Below are positions 36,732 through 46,109 of a stretch of DNA of 64,000 bases, one piece after another. The notes beneath the pieces are model-generated. The model was not told where the DNA came from and ran no database searches. It saw nothing but the letters and a program-made list of their open reading frames with translations. Every line of letters starts with the position of its first letter. Positions within the stretch are counted from its first letter, which is position 1. Location: positions 3,410,001 through 3,474,000 of the forward strand of contig OY770026.1 of assembly GCA_963669455.1 (NCBI GenBank). Direction: 5' to 3'. A program made the translations under genes and the position numbers. Source of the stretch: JAWKWH01 sp963669455 (GTDB taxonomy: Bacteria > Pseudomonadota > Alphaproteobacteria > Rhizobiales > Rhizobiaceae).

Positions 36732-37451
36732 TTGACAGATATAAAAGAGTTATTTCGGGAAGCATTTGCAAAGGGCGACCTCGACGCAGCATTTGATGGG
36801 CTGGTTGGGGAGGCCAAAAAGCTCGGCATGCCATATGTCGCTTATGGCTGTGTGAACCATGAAATTTCGCAGGGCGACGGCAAGCCGGTGGTCAGACTGC
36901 ACTACCCGGCGAACTGGCGAAAACGCTATGAGGAGCGGAACTATTTTCGCATTGACCCGATCGTCCGAATGCCATTGATCTCCGACGGCCCTGTAGTCTG
37001 GTCAAAGATGCGGAACTTGACCGAAGAACAACAAGACTTAATGGATGATGCCTATGAGCACGGTCTGGTCGATGGCGTTTCTTTCCCATTGCATGGCCCC
37101 AACAGCGCACTCTTTGTTGCCTCATTTGCCAGCGGCGATCTGTTTCGCGGGCGTGAAATTACTCCGTTTAGAAACCTTGCGGCATGTTTTCATCAGGGTG
37201 CTCTGTCAATGCTGGATTTTGGGACAAAGAAATTTGTCCGGGAGTTGACGGTCAGACAATTCGATATATTGGAAGCCTACGGAGAAGATCTGGCCTTTTC
37301 CGAAATAGCCGCAAAGCTTGGTATTTCCAATTCAACGGTCACAAATGAAGTTAACCGGATAAAACGGGCACTGAATGTCAAATCAGCCCAGATGGCATTG
37401 GTCGTCGCATTTCAGTATGGGCTGGTCGGAAGAATTCGAAAACTGGATTGA
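36732..37451 (+). CDS. LuxR family autoinducer-binding regulator (orphan)
   Basis: A 239-residue quorum-sensing type regulator. The N-terminal autoinducer domain keeps the hallmark residues: Trp62, Tyr66, Asp75-Pro76 and Trp90 (NWRKRYEERNYFRIDPIV, then VVW). The C-terminal LuxR helix-turn-helix runs from LTVRQFDILE through FSEIAAKLGISNSTVTNEVN. Acyl-homoserine lactone binding is therefore plausible. No luxI synthase gene lies in the window, so it is a solo receptor here. The start codon appears to be TTG 36732 after a GGGGGG stretch. Confidence 0.93.
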   Translation: MTDIKELFREAFAKGDLDAAFDGLVGEAKKLGMPYVAYGCVNHEISQGDGKPVVRLHYPANWRKRYEERNYFRIDPIVRMPLISDGPVVWSKMRNLTEEQQDLMDDAYEHGLVDGVSFPLHGPNSALFVASFASGDLFRGREITPFRNLAACFHQGALSMLDFGTKKFVRELTVRQFDILEAYGEDLAFSEIAAKLGISNSTVTNEVNRIKRALNVKSAQMALVVAFQYGLVGRIRKLD

Positions 37452-37727
37452 TGTCATCCATCTGGCCGCCAACAGCCGACAATTTACGGCGGCTGCGATG
37501 CAGAAATCTGTGTCTTCGTTCCCAACGCGGAGATGACAGGGATCTATCTGGAATATAAGGCTTAGGGATGAATATTGCGGATGGTCGGCTTTCGCCCAAG
37601 CGGGACGTATGCGTATCTTTTGTGTAGACCGGAGCTTGGTGTTGAAATCGGTTCACGGACATTTTTGTGATGTTTGCTGTCGCCATCATTCTATTGGTCT
37701 GACAATGGCACAGGCAGCCTCTTGACC

Positions 37728-38618
37728 GTGTCCATTGAGTTCAAAGCCAAACTTGCCTGTCTTTATGCCGGCGCCGTCTGGGGGCTTTTCTGGATCCCGC
37801 TCAGAGCATTGGAAAATGCTGGATTGCATGGATTGTGGATCACCGTTGTCTACTTCCTCGTGCCGACGGTCTGTCTTGTGCCTGTGACCTTATGGAGATG
37901 GAAGCAGGTCAAGAATGGCGGTCGCAGCCTGCAAATTACCGCGATGATCTCGGGTGGCGCGTTGCTGCTTTATTCGACCTCAATCGTCTACACAGAGGTT
38001 GTGCGTGCGATGTTGCTTTTCTATCTCACACCAATCTGGGCAACGATATTGGCGCGTATTTATCTCGGCGACGCAATCACCTTGACCCGCATCATTGCCA
38101 TGGCGCTCGCCATCTTCGGCATGTTGACAATTTTTGGATTGGGCGCACGCTTCCCTCTTCCGCAGAACATCGGTGACTGGATGGGAATAGGGTCCGGTAT
38201 TCTTTGGGCCATTGCAATGGTGCGTATTCGCCTGATTGAGGACCACTCAGCCACCGACATGACAATCGGCTTTTTCCAGTGGTCTCTGATCCTTTCCTTG
38301 GCTGCGGCGCTTTTGCTGGCACCACTGGATATGCCGAATATCGCTCAAACCCTGCCTGCCATGCCTTTGCTGCTGGTTTTCATGGTTCTGCTGGTTCTGC
38401 CTGGAACCTATGCCTCACTTTGGGGGCCAAAGTTTTTAAGCCCGGGCGTGGTCGGCCTTTTGTTCATGACCGAGATCATCGTCGGAGCCATTTCTGTAGC
38501 ACTGCTGGCCGGAGAGCCTTTTGGCATCCGTGAATTGACCGGGATTATTCTGATTGCTGGCGCAAGCATGCTTGAACCGCTCCTCGCACTATGGCGCATT
38601 AAAGCGAGCCGTCCCTGA
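37728..38618 (+). CDS. DMT family transporter (EamA)
   Basis: About 296 residues with ten membrane segments in two EamA repeats; the first begins KLACLYAGAVWGLFWIPLRA, the second near GIGSGILWAIAMVRIR. The conserved PxW-type motif is seen as YLTPIWATILARIYLGD. It is an inner-membrane exporter or importer for metabolites such as amino acids or nucleotides. GTG 37728 is my preferred start; ATG at 37674 is possible but lacks a ribosome site. It ends facing the glycerol-type ABC ATPase gene. Confidence 0.9.
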   Translation: MSIEFKAKLACLYAGAVWGLFWIPLRALENAGLHGLWITVVYFLVPTVCLVPVTLWRWKQVKNGGRSLQITAMISGGALLLYSTSIVYTEVVRAMLLFYLTPIWATILARIYLGDAITLTRIIAMALAIFGMLTIFGLGARFPLPQNIGDWMGIGSGILWAIAMVRIRLIEDHSATDMTIGFFQWSLILSLAAALLLAPLDMPNIAQTLPAMPLLLVFMVLLVLPGTYASLWGPKFLSPGVVGLLFMTEIIVGAISVALLAGEPFGIRELTGIILIAGASMLEPLLALWRIKASRP

Positions 38619-38738
38619 CTTACCCGTGACCCGGCGCGGGAAGGTGATCCTACCGGCCCGCCGATTGACCGCATGGCAGAATAAACAATGGATTGTTTTG
38701 CGACCGAGCTGGCGTGCCCGCAGCAGGCAATTTTCCCT

Positions 38739-39797
38739 CTACTGGCGCTTTCCCTCGCTGTTAAACAAATGCACGCGCCGCGCATCAAAGCTTATGTCCT
38801 GCTTTGCGCCTTCTTCCAGAACCATCTGGCCCGGTGCACGAATTTTGATGATCTGGTCATCCAGCAATGCGTTGATAATCGTGTATCCACCGAGTGGCTC
38901 GATCGAACTTATTGTGACACTGAGAGAAAAGTTGCCTTTGGTGGCATCAAGCCAAATGTCTTCCGGCCGGACACCCAGCGTAGCTTGCCCATCCGAGGTT
39001 GCGCTTTCCAGCTTGTAGGTTTTGGAGAATTTGTCGCATTCAAAGCTCTTGGCGTCCTTTGAAACCTGCCCTTCAAACAAATTCATCGGCGGCGAGCCGA
39101 TAACCTTCGCGACGGCCAGCGATTCTGGTCGATTGTAGACGTCGTCGGGCGTGCCGGTTTGCGCTATCTGACCATCAATGATCACGGCAACACGGTCGGA
39201 AATCGCCATAACCTCTTCTTCGTCATGACTGACATAGACAAAGGTCTGGTTATTTTCACGTTGCAGCCGCTTGAGTTCGACGCGCATTTCTTCGCGCAGC
39301 CGCGCATCCAAAGCCGCTATCGGCTCGTCTAGCAACATGGCCCGGCTGTCGGCGGCAAACGCTCGGCCAAGAGCAATGCGCTGTCGCTCTCCACCTGACA
39401 TTTGAGCCGGGTTTTTGTGCAGAATATGACTGACGTGCAGCACCTCGGACACAAAGTCGAGCCGCTCTGAAATCATTGACTCCGACACTCCGCGTTCGGT
39501 CAATGGGAAGACGATGTTCTCCCGGCCTGTCATGTGAGGAAACAATGCGAGATTTTGGAAGACCATAGAAATGTCGCGTTCGGCGACATCCATCGTCTCG
39601 GCATTGTGACCGGAGATAAATATCTCACCCTCGTCCGGCCGCACCAGTCCAAGGATCAGTTTGAGGATTGAGGTCTTGCCCGTTGAAGGCGGGCCAAAGA
39701 TGCCAAAGAACTCTCCTTGACTGACCGACAGGTCAATCGGCCCCAATTTGAATTCCGGGTAGGTCTTGACCGCTCCTCGAATATCAATTGCGTTCAT
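38739..39797 (-). CDS. Glycerol-type ABC transporter ATP-binding protein
   Basis: About 352 residues of the MalK/UgpC-like group: an ATPase domain then a C-terminal TOBE-type regulatory domain (from about 235). Walker A is FGPPSTGKTS, the signature MSGGERQRIALGRA and Walker B AMLLDEP with the switch His in VYVSHD. It has a PP variation in Walker A but keeps GKT. The start overlaps the stop of the other ATPase gene by one base. Together the pair resembles GlpS/GlpT of the rhizobial glycerol importer, which uses a heterodimer of ATPases. Confidence 0.93.
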   Translation of the reverse strand: MNAIDIRGAVKTYPEFKLGPIDLSVSQGEFFGIFGPPSTGKTSILKLILGLVRPDEGEIFISGHNAETMDVAERDISMVFQNLALFPHMTGRENIVFPLTERGVSESMISERLDFVSEVLHVSHILHKNPAQMSGGERQRIALGRAFAADSRAMLLDEPIAALDARLREEMRVELKRLQRENNQTFVYVSHDEEEVMAISDRVAVIIDGQIAQTGTPDDVYNRPESLAVAKVIGSPPMNLFEGQVSKDAKSFECDKFSKTYKLESATSDGQATLGVRPEDIWLDATKGNFSLSVTISSIEPLGGYTIINALLDDQIIKIRAPGQMVLEEGAKQDISFDARRVHLFNSEGKRQ

Positions 39798-40903
39798 CAC
39801 TGCATCTCCCCTAGCCGGCGACCAGATTGAAGATCGAACGCCAAGCATTTGTCGGCCGGGAGACAAAAGGAAATCTCGTCTCCGACAGACAATTTGTCCT
39901 GGTCATCAAAGGCAAGGAAATTGGTTTCGAGCACTTGTATATAGGCAAGGCGCTTTGGACCTACACGCTCAACAACCTCGACGGTTCCGTGCAGCTCGAT
40001 ATGTTCGGCTTTCTTCTTTTTGCCGAAATAAATGTCCTGCGGCCTGATCCCAAGCGATCCGCTGTGGATGGCGCTGTCGCTGGTAAAATCGGATTTGACC
40101 TTTCCACTCAGTGGAATTTCCGCCCCGCCGTGAACCATCAGCTTCAGGATGCCGCTCTCTTCACGCAGTTCTCCATCGATGAGGTTCATCCGCGGACTGC
40201 CGACAAAATTGGCAACGAAGCGATTGTGCGGGTTGTTGTAGATGTCCAGTGGTGACCCATATTGCATCAACCGGCCCTGATCGATGATTGCGATTTTGTC
40301 CGCCAGGCTCATTGCTTCAATCTGGTCGTGGGTAACGTAGATCATCGTCTGACCAAATTCGTGTTGGAGCACTTTCAACTCCGCACGCATATAGGCCCTG
40401 AACCCGGCGTCCAAATTGGATAGGGGTTCATCAAGCAAGAAAATCCGGGGTTCAGCGATTGCCGATCGGCCAATGGCCAGCTTCTGCATTTCATTTACCG
40501 AAAGGCTTGATGCCGGCTGGTTCAGGCGATGAGAGATACTCATCCTGTCTGCCATGGCAGAAACCCGGCGCTCGACCTCCGGTTTGCTTATCTTTTTGAC
40601 TTCGAGCCCATAGGAAAGATTTTTGTAGACCGTGAGATGAGTGAAAATCGCGTAGTTCTGGAAGACAAAGCCAATGTTGCGGTCCTGAATTCGAACATCC
40701 GATAAATTCTGTCCGTCGAAAAGAATTTCTCCATCGGTGATGTCCTCAAGACCCGCAATCATGTTCATGGTTGTGGTCTTCCCGCAGCCGGACGGACCCA
40801 AGAGGGCGACGAATTCGCCCTCTTCAATATCCAAGGACAAGTCACGTACTGCGATGAACTCGCCGAATTTTTTGGTTACGTTATTGATCTGGATTGATGA
40901 CAT
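39797..40903 (-). CDS. Glycerol-type ABC transporter ATP-binding protein with altered signature
   Basis: A 368-residue ATPase of the same group. Walker A is GPSGCGKTT, Walker B RIFLLDEPLSNLD, and the switch region VTHDQIEA. In place of the usual LSGGQ it has LSVNEMQKLAIGRS, so one of the two composite ATP sites in the heterodimer is probably inactive. The C-terminal domain has TOBE-like repeats (SLGIRPQDIYFG). It begins 4 bases after the permease stop and overlaps the next ATPase gene, which shows tight coupling. Confidence 0.92.
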   Translation of the reverse strand: MSSIQINNVTKKFGEFIAVRDLSLDIEEGEFVALLGPSGCGKTTTMNMIAGLEDITDGEILFDGQNLSDVRIQDRNIGFVFQNYAIFTHLTVYKNLSYGLEVKKISKPEVERRVSAMADRMSISHRLNQPASSLSVNEMQKLAIGRSAIAEPRIFLLDEPLSNLDAGFRAYMRAELKVLQHEFGQTMIYVTHDQIEAMSLADKIAIIDQGRLMQYGSPLDIYNNPHNRFVANFVGSPRMNLIDGELREESGILKLMVHGGAEIPLSGKVKSDFTSDSAIHSGSLGIRPQDIYFGKKKKAEHIELHGTVEVVERVGPKRLAYIQVLETNFLAFDDQDKLSVGDEISFCLPADKCLAFDLQSGRRLGEMQ

Positions 40904-40907
40904 ATAC

Positions 40908-41852
40908 TCAGCCGTTGTTCTTAGCCATGTAGGCGAGACCTTTTGCAGCGATCACGCTGAGGGAGAATAAAATGGTCAGACCGATTGCGGCGACATACGC
41001 CCATTCAAGTTCGCCAAAGGTTTGTTTGTAGAGGAATAGCGATATGGTCTCGGTTTGAACGCCCGGACCGCCTTTCGTCATGATGAAAATCAGGTCGAAA
41101 ATCTTGAAACACTCAACCGCGCGCAAAACCAAAGCGATGATGATCACCGTCTTCATTCTGGGCAGGATGATTTTGACGAAATTCTGCCAGTTGGATCCTC
41201 CAAGGAGCTTGGCGGCAAGAAGCTGATCGGAGGGAACCCCCAACATTCCGGCAAGAAGAATGAGGAACATCAGCGGTGTCCATTGCCAGACATCGGCAAT
41301 GATTACGGAGATCATCGCCCGATTGACATCTGTCAGCCACGAGAAATTCGAGGGCAATCCAAGATGCTCATTTATCGGTCCGGTACCTTGAAACAACAGG
41401 AAGAACATCAGCCCGACGACTGCTGGCACAATCATCATCGGAGTGAGCATTATCGAATAGAAAAATTTTCGCCCCGGAAACTGGTCGACAAACAGGTAGG
41501 CCAGCGCCATGCCCAGAAAAAACTGAGCGGGAACGGCAAACACCATCACGATCAACGTTCTCCAAAGCGCGCCCCAAAACCGCGGGTCTGTCGCCAGAAA
41601 ATAGTAGTTCTCTCCCCAACTGAATACTTCCCATGCGCGATACCAGGCGATGCCTTCCAGGGGAGTCCACCACGTGACACTGAGATAGAGCTGCATCAAA
41701 AGGGGAAATATCACAATGAACAGCATCAACAGCAAAGTGGGCAAAACGAACCAGAAGCCCATTTTGTTGCCATCGCCGGCAACCCTTGCCCAATAGCCAG
41801 ATGGCTTGTTTTGCATTGGCGCGCCCGCAGACGCTTTCGTTGGCGCGTTCAT
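40908..41852 (-). CDS. Carbohydrate ABC transporter permease (MalF/GlpP type)
   Basis: About 314 residues with six membrane segments. The inner-membrane permease loop is seen around DQLLAAKLLGGSNWQNFVKI with the EAA-like motif just before PRMKTVI. I choose ATG 41852, since longer frames read through the other permease gene. Its start overlaps that gene's stop by 4 bases. It would form the channel with the 41849-42706 product. Confidence 0.92.
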   Translation of the reverse strand: MNAPTKASAGAPMQNKPSGYWARVAGDGNKMGFWFVLPTLLLMLFIVIFPLLMQLYLSVTWWTPLEGIAWYRAWEVFSWGENYYFLATDPRFWGALWRTLIVMVFAVPAQFFLGMALAYLFVDQFPGRKFFYSIMLTPMMIVPAVVGLMFFLLFQGTGPINEHLGLPSNFSWLTDVNRAMISVIIADVWQWTPLMFLILLAGMLGVPSDQLLAAKLLGGSNWQNFVKIILPRMKTVIIIALVLRAVECFKIFDLIFIMTKGGPGVQTETISLFLYKQTFGELEWAYVAAIGLTILFSLSVIAAKGLAYMAKNNG

Positions 41853-42706
41853 TGTTTCAATGCTCCAAAAGTAAGCCCACGCACCAGGTGTTTTTGGATC
41901 ATCAAACCGAAAACGACCGGCGGGATTGCGGCGATCACGCCAAGCGCGGCCTTCATGCCATACATCTGGCCGCCCATCGCGGAGGTGAGTGTCGCCATAT
42001 AGACCGGCAGTGTTACCCACTCCTTCTGGGTCAGCAGCAATGCCAGCAGATAATCTGACCAGTTGAGGATGAAGACGAACAATGCGCAGGTCGCCAGCCC
42101 CGGTTTCACAATCGGTAGAGTGATCCGGTAGAAGACCCTCCAATAGGAGCATCCGGCAACACGCGCCGCATCTTCAATTTCAATTGGCACCTCTTCGAAA
42201 AACGTTTTCATGAGCCAGAAAGCGAAGGGAAGCGTGACAATGCCGTAGATAAGAGACAGGCCCCACCAGGTATCAACGGCACCGATAAACGCCCACATGA
42301 CCATGACTGGAATCATGACGGCAAGTGGCGGGAAAAGACGCAGTTGGAGGACGGACAGGGGTAGCGATTGAGCCAAGCCAAAACGGACGACCGCGTAGGA
42401 TGACAGCGTGCCACAGACAACGGCCAGCAGTGTGCCGCAAATCGAGGTCACCAGGCTTGCGATCAGAGGCCCCACAATCGTACGATCAAGGCTGACAACC
42501 AGCCCTTCGGCGTGCCCGAAGAAGATGAATTCGAAGTTTTGCAAAGTGGGGTTCTTTGGAAACCATGTCAGTCCGGCGACTGTGGTCCATTCCGGATGCG
42601 GCTTGAACGCCATCGTCACCATCCACAAAAGCGGATAGAGGACTATGGCACTGGCCAACAGTACAAAGAAATATTTGAGCACGACTGAACGTGGCGATGC
42701 CTTCAC
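41849..42706 (-). CDS. Carbohydrate ABC transporter permease (MalG/GlpQ type)
   Basis: A 285-residue permease with six membrane segments. The EAA motif is IEDAARVAGCSYWRVFYRIT followed by LPIVKPGLA, the docking site for the ATPase. It starts 75 bases after the binding-protein gene, and the gap contains a strong hairpin. With its partner it forms the membrane pore of the glycerol-type importer. Confidence 0.93.
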   Translation of the reverse strand: MKASPRSVVLKYFFVLLASAIVLYPLLWMVTMAFKPHPEWTTVAGLTWFPKNPTLQNFEFIFFGHAEGLVVSLDRTIVGPLIASLVTSICGTLLAVVCGTLSSYAVVRFGLAQSLPLSVLQLRLFPPLAVMIPVMVMWAFIGAVDTWWGLSLIYGIVTLPFAFWLMKTFFEEVPIEIEDAARVAGCSYWRVFYRITLPIVKPGLATCALFVFILNWSDYLLALLLTQKEWVTLPVYMATLTSAMGGQMYGMKAALGVIAAIPPVVFGLMIQKHLVRGLTFGALKQ

Positions 42707-42738
42707 GGATTGCCTCCCATTTCAAATTTTGGATGAAC

Positions 42739-42767
42739 TCCGGGCCGGCGACACGCACCGGCCCGGA
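42739..42767 (-). other. Intercistronic hairpin between binding-protein and permease genes
   Basis: CCGGGCCGG (42740-42748) and CCGGCCCGG (42758-42766) form a perfect 9-bp stem, extended by one T-A pair. There is no T-tract. Such hairpins after binding-protein genes commonly stabilise the upstream mRNA part. Confidence 0.65.
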
Positions 42768-42781
42768 TGACCATGGGAGGA

Positions 42782-44404
42782 TCAGGCCGGGTCGACAATC
42801 GTTGGCCAAGTCTTCCGGCTGGCCTGGATTGCCTCAACGATGCCATTGCGCCGCTGGCGGCGAATAATCCGCTCCCACTTACTTTGCGCGGCATCCATTG
42901 CTTCCTTGGCAGACTTTTGCCCAGTGATTGCAGCTTGAATTTCTTCATCCAGAGCATTGTCGAGGGCTGTCTGACCAGCGAAGTTGATAGAGGGTACAGA
43001 CCTTGCGATCGTCGCCGGAATGCTTTCCATCGCATAGGAATGGTAGGTCGACTCAACCAGCGGCTCTTTAAAGTTTGCCTGCTGCATTGGATCGAAATAC
43101 CCACCTGGATTTCCAGCCATCCAGGTGTAGGTGCGGGTGGAGCTCAACCATTGCAGGAACAGATAGGCCGCTTCCTGATGTGCCGATTTCGACGAAATCC
43201 ACGCTGTAATGTGATAGTAAAGCACCGAGCGGCGATTGATCTTGTCACCAAATTTGCGGCCAACAGGAAGGTGGCTCGAAATCATCCCGGTCGCTTTTGA
43301 TTTTGCCGTTCCATCAGCATTGTAGCCGTCACCGAACTTTACAAGGTTCGTGTAAATGGCCGTATGGGGGATTTGCAGATTCCACATGGTCGCATAGGCT
43401 TCCGCCCAAGTGAATGTGAGTGAATCTGGCGCGCACCATTCAAACGAGCGCACATGCTCTTCAGCACATTGAACGCCCAGGTCACTATTCAATTGCGGGT
43501 TGGCTTCCTCGTCGAAGAAGTGGAAGTTCGGCATGGCCATGGATGCAAAGCGGGCATAAAAGGTTGCGAGACCCCAAAAGGGGCTCATCAGGTTGCCGTT
43601 GCCGTACATTACACCATTGCCAAAATCCTTGCCGGTGAAGAATTTCGAAATCCGGTCAACGTCTTCCCAGGTGTCGGGAACCTTCAGTTCCTGCCCGGTT
43701 TCCTTCATGAATGCTTCTTGAACTTCGGGCTTTTCGTAGATGCCTTTCAGATAGAACCAGGTCTGGAAGTCGCCATCCAACGAGAATGAGTAGTAGTCAC
43801 CCTTGTAGGTGTAGAGCAGCTGCTCCATCTCCGGCGTCGGGGTCCCCCGCTCCGGATCACCCCAGTCAGGCTGGTACTGACTGACAAAATCACTGCAATT
43901 GACCGCACCACCTGACGACACAAGATCGCCAGTGGAATTCCACGGACCGGTGTAAATATCAAACGACCCGCCGCCGGTGGTGACATCCTGCATCACCTTC
44001 TTAAAAATATCTTCAGCGGGCGCCCCAATAATATCAATCTCGATGCCAGTCTCTTTTTCCCAAACCTCCTTGGCGGAAGGCGCTCCTTCCGGGAATGGCT
44101 TGGTGATTTGTCCGATGGCACCGTCAGTAAGAAGCATGGTCAATTTTTCGGGTACATTGCCAGCAGCCTTCAGCGCCTTAATGCCTTCAATAGCGCGGCC
44201 TTCCGACATCTGGTTGTTGTATTGAAACCGTTCGGCGCCATCAAATCCGGTGGGGCCACCGGTCATGCCGGCTGCGTACTGCGCAAATGCCGGGTTCGCG
44301 ATAAACGAGCCCAATCCTCCCAATCCGGTTGCGGCTACCGCTGCAGACGAGGTTTTCAAAAAACCTCTTCGGGACTGGTGACCAAGTGCGTTATCTTTTT
44401 TCAT
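42782..44404 (-). CDS. Glycerol-type ABC transporter substrate-binding protein (Tat-exported)
   Basis: About 540 residues. It is longer than MalE-type proteins (about 400), as is typical of GlpV-like binding proteins. The N-terminus has a twin-arginine signal SRRGFLKTSSAAVAATGLG, so it is probably exported folded to the periplasm. The mature part has binding-protein features such as GSFDIYTGPWNSTGDL and HLPVGRKFGDKINRRSVL. AGGGAGGAA precedes ATG 44404. It lies between the kinase and permease genes, so substrate capture, transport and phosphorylation are in one operon. Glycerol is likely; another polyol is possible. Confidence 0.9.
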   Translation of the reverse strand: MKKDNALGHQSRRGFLKTSSAAVAATGLGGLGSFIANPAFAQYAAGMTGGPTGFDGAERFQYNNQMSEGRAIEGIKALKAAGNVPEKLTMLLTDGAIGQITKPFPEGAPSAKEVWEKETGIEIDIIGAPAEDIFKKVMQDVTTGGGSFDIYTGPWNSTGDLVSSGGAVNCSDFVSQYQPDWGDPERGTPTPEMEQLLYTYKGDYYSFSLDGDFQTWFYLKGIYEKPEVQEAFMKETGQELKVPDTWEDVDRISKFFTGKDFGNGVMYGNGNLMSPFWGLATFYARFASMAMPNFHFFDEEANPQLNSDLGVQCAEEHVRSFEWCAPDSLTFTWAEAYATMWNLQIPHTAIYTNLVKFGDGYNADGTAKSKATGMISSHLPVGRKFGDKINRRSVLYYHITAWISSKSAHQEAAYLFLQWLSSTRTYTWMAGNPGGYFDPMQQANFKEPLVESTYHSYAMESIPATIARSVPSINFAGQTALDNALDEEIQAAITGQKSAKEAMDAAQSKWERIIRRQRRNGIVEAIQASRKTWPTIVDPA

Positions 44405-44677
44405 ATTCGTTTCCTCCCTATTGGACATTAGAAATGCCTGTGAACGTGCAAGCAACGCTTGTGCCAAACATGGCAACAATCATCGCCGACGATGGATGGG
44501 GGTGTTACGAACTGGAGTTTCCTAGATGGCGAGCGGTGGCAAAAGCTGCCCGTGATCGTCCCGGTTACGATAGGTAAAAACTATCGAAGCCTGCTTGCGA
44601 TCCAACAGATTGCACGCCGTTATCGGGTTTGGTGCCGCTGGCGGTACTGCCGATAGCTCTCTCTCTTGCAAAAACGC

Positions 44678-46102
44678 TTACAAGGCGGGCCAATCACTGG
44701 CCATTGACACGGCTTTCTTGAACTTTGCAAAGTCGTCATCGCGATTTGCCGCCGGCAGATACGACCCGAATTCCGGTCGAAAACCGGGTGTTTCTCCGGT
44801 CGCCTGGCAGGCAAGCATGACCGTCCCCAAGCCTGTGAGCTCCGGCACGGCGGCGGGGCGGACCTGACGTCCACAGACATCGGCCAGGAACTGGTTGAAA
44901 TAGGGGTTCTTGCTCATGCCGCCGTCGATGAAGATGGCGTCTTTCAACGGTACGCACCGATCCATGGCTTGAACAACCTCGGTGGCGCGAAAGGCGATGC
45001 CCTCCAGGATGGACTGGGTAAGTTGTTCAGGCCCATGGCCAAGCGACAGCCCCAGCCAGATGCCACGCGCATTTGGCTGCCAATGGGGACATCCCAGGCC
45101 GGCAAGAGCCGGGACGAAGATTAGCCCGGACTGAATTGCGGCTGGATTTTGAAACGCATTCAGTTCAGCATGATCTTTGAACAACCCAAGTGATTGCGCC
45201 CAGTTGATGGCCGAACTGGCAGTAAACACGCCACCGTCCAGTGCGTAGACCGGGTCCTGGCCCTCAAACTGCCAGGCAACGGTTGGCAGAAGGCCCAATT
45301 CGGGCTTGTTTATGATCTCGTCGCCGGTGACGGCCAAGGCAAAGGCCCCGGTGCCGAAGGTGATCTTCGCATCGCCCTTTTCGCGGCAGCCGAAGCCATA
45401 GAGTGCGGCTTGCTGATCGACAATGCTGGCGGTGACCGGAACCGGGCCGAACCCGGTTTCCATTGCGCCAAAATCGCCGGTGGTCGCCGTGATTTCGGGC
45501 AGGCATTCTATCGGCACACCAAAGAGATCGCAGAGCTCCTCATCCCATTTAAGCTTGTCCAGCGCCATGAGCGATGTCCGGCTGGCAGTGGTCACATCGG
45601 TCACGCATTTTCCGGCCAGGCGATCCAGGAAAAATGCATCTGTCGTCCCCAGCCGCAATTCCCCTTGTTTCAACGCGTCCCTGGCCGGCGCAAGGTTTTT
45701 AACGATCCACCCCAGTTTGCTGGCCGAAAAATAAGGATCGATCGGCAGTCCCGCCTTCGCCAGGGTCTGGGTCTCAAGGCCGTCAGCGCGCATTTTTTCC
45801 AACACCGCCTGCGTGCGGCTGTCCTGCCAGCCGATCACCGGGGAAAGCGCTTCCTTGGTCGTCGCATGCCAGGCAAGGCAACTTTCGCCCTGATTGTCGA
45901 TGCCAATCACGTCGAGCTCACCGGCTGCGGCCACACAGGTCTTGATATTGCGCAAGAGCTCTTCGGGGTCCTGCTCAACCCAACCTTGCCTGGGGAAGTT
46001 CTGGGCATGGGCGACCGCATGGATCACCTCAAGTTTGTTGTCTTCAGTGATGGTGAGTGCGCGGGTGCTGGTTGTCCCCTGATCAATGCCTAAAACGCGC
46101 AT
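44678..46102 (-). CDS. FGGY carbohydrate kinase, glycerol-kinase-like
   Basis: About 474 residues of the FGGY family. The N-terminal phosphate motif is GIDQGTTSTRALTIT, followed by FPRQGWVEQDPEEL, which resembles glycerol kinase. A middle NQGESCLAWHATTKEAL and a late GLGCPHWQPNARG fit the two-domain sugar-kinase fold. It would phosphorylate the substrate imported by the neighbouring ABC system with ATP. It lies 7 bases after the FAD oxidoreductase gene. True glycerol kinase is the leading call; another polyol kinase is not excluded. Confidence 0.88.
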   Translation of the reverse strand: MRVLGIDQGTTSTRALTITEDNKLEVIHAVAHAQNFPRQGWVEQDPEELLRNIKTCVAAAGELDVIGIDNQGESCLAWHATTKEALSPVIGWQDSRTQAVLEKMRADGLETQTLAKAGLPIDPYFSASKLGWIVKNLAPARDALKQGELRLGTTDAFFLDRLAGKCVTDVTTASRTSLMALDKLKWDEELCDLFGVPIECLPEITATTGDFGAMETGFGPVPVTASIVDQQAALYGFGCREKGDAKITFGTGAFALAVTGDEIINKPELGLLPTVAWQFEGQDPVYALDGGVFTASSAINWAQSLGLFKDHAELNAFQNPAAIQSGLIFVPALAGLGCPHWQPNARGIWLGLSLGHGPEQLTQSILEGIAFRATEVVQAMDRCVPLKDAIFIDGGMSKNPYFNQFLADVCGRQVRPAAVPELTGLGTVMLACQATGETPGFRPEFGSYLPAANRDDDFAKFKKAVSMASDWPAL

Positions 46103-46109
46103 GTCCTGG

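Noticed and set aside
41055..42002. 315-residue plus-strand frame opposite the permease genes
   Set aside because: Its His/Gln/Pro-rich product is the usual antisense shadow of a hydrophobic protein gene.
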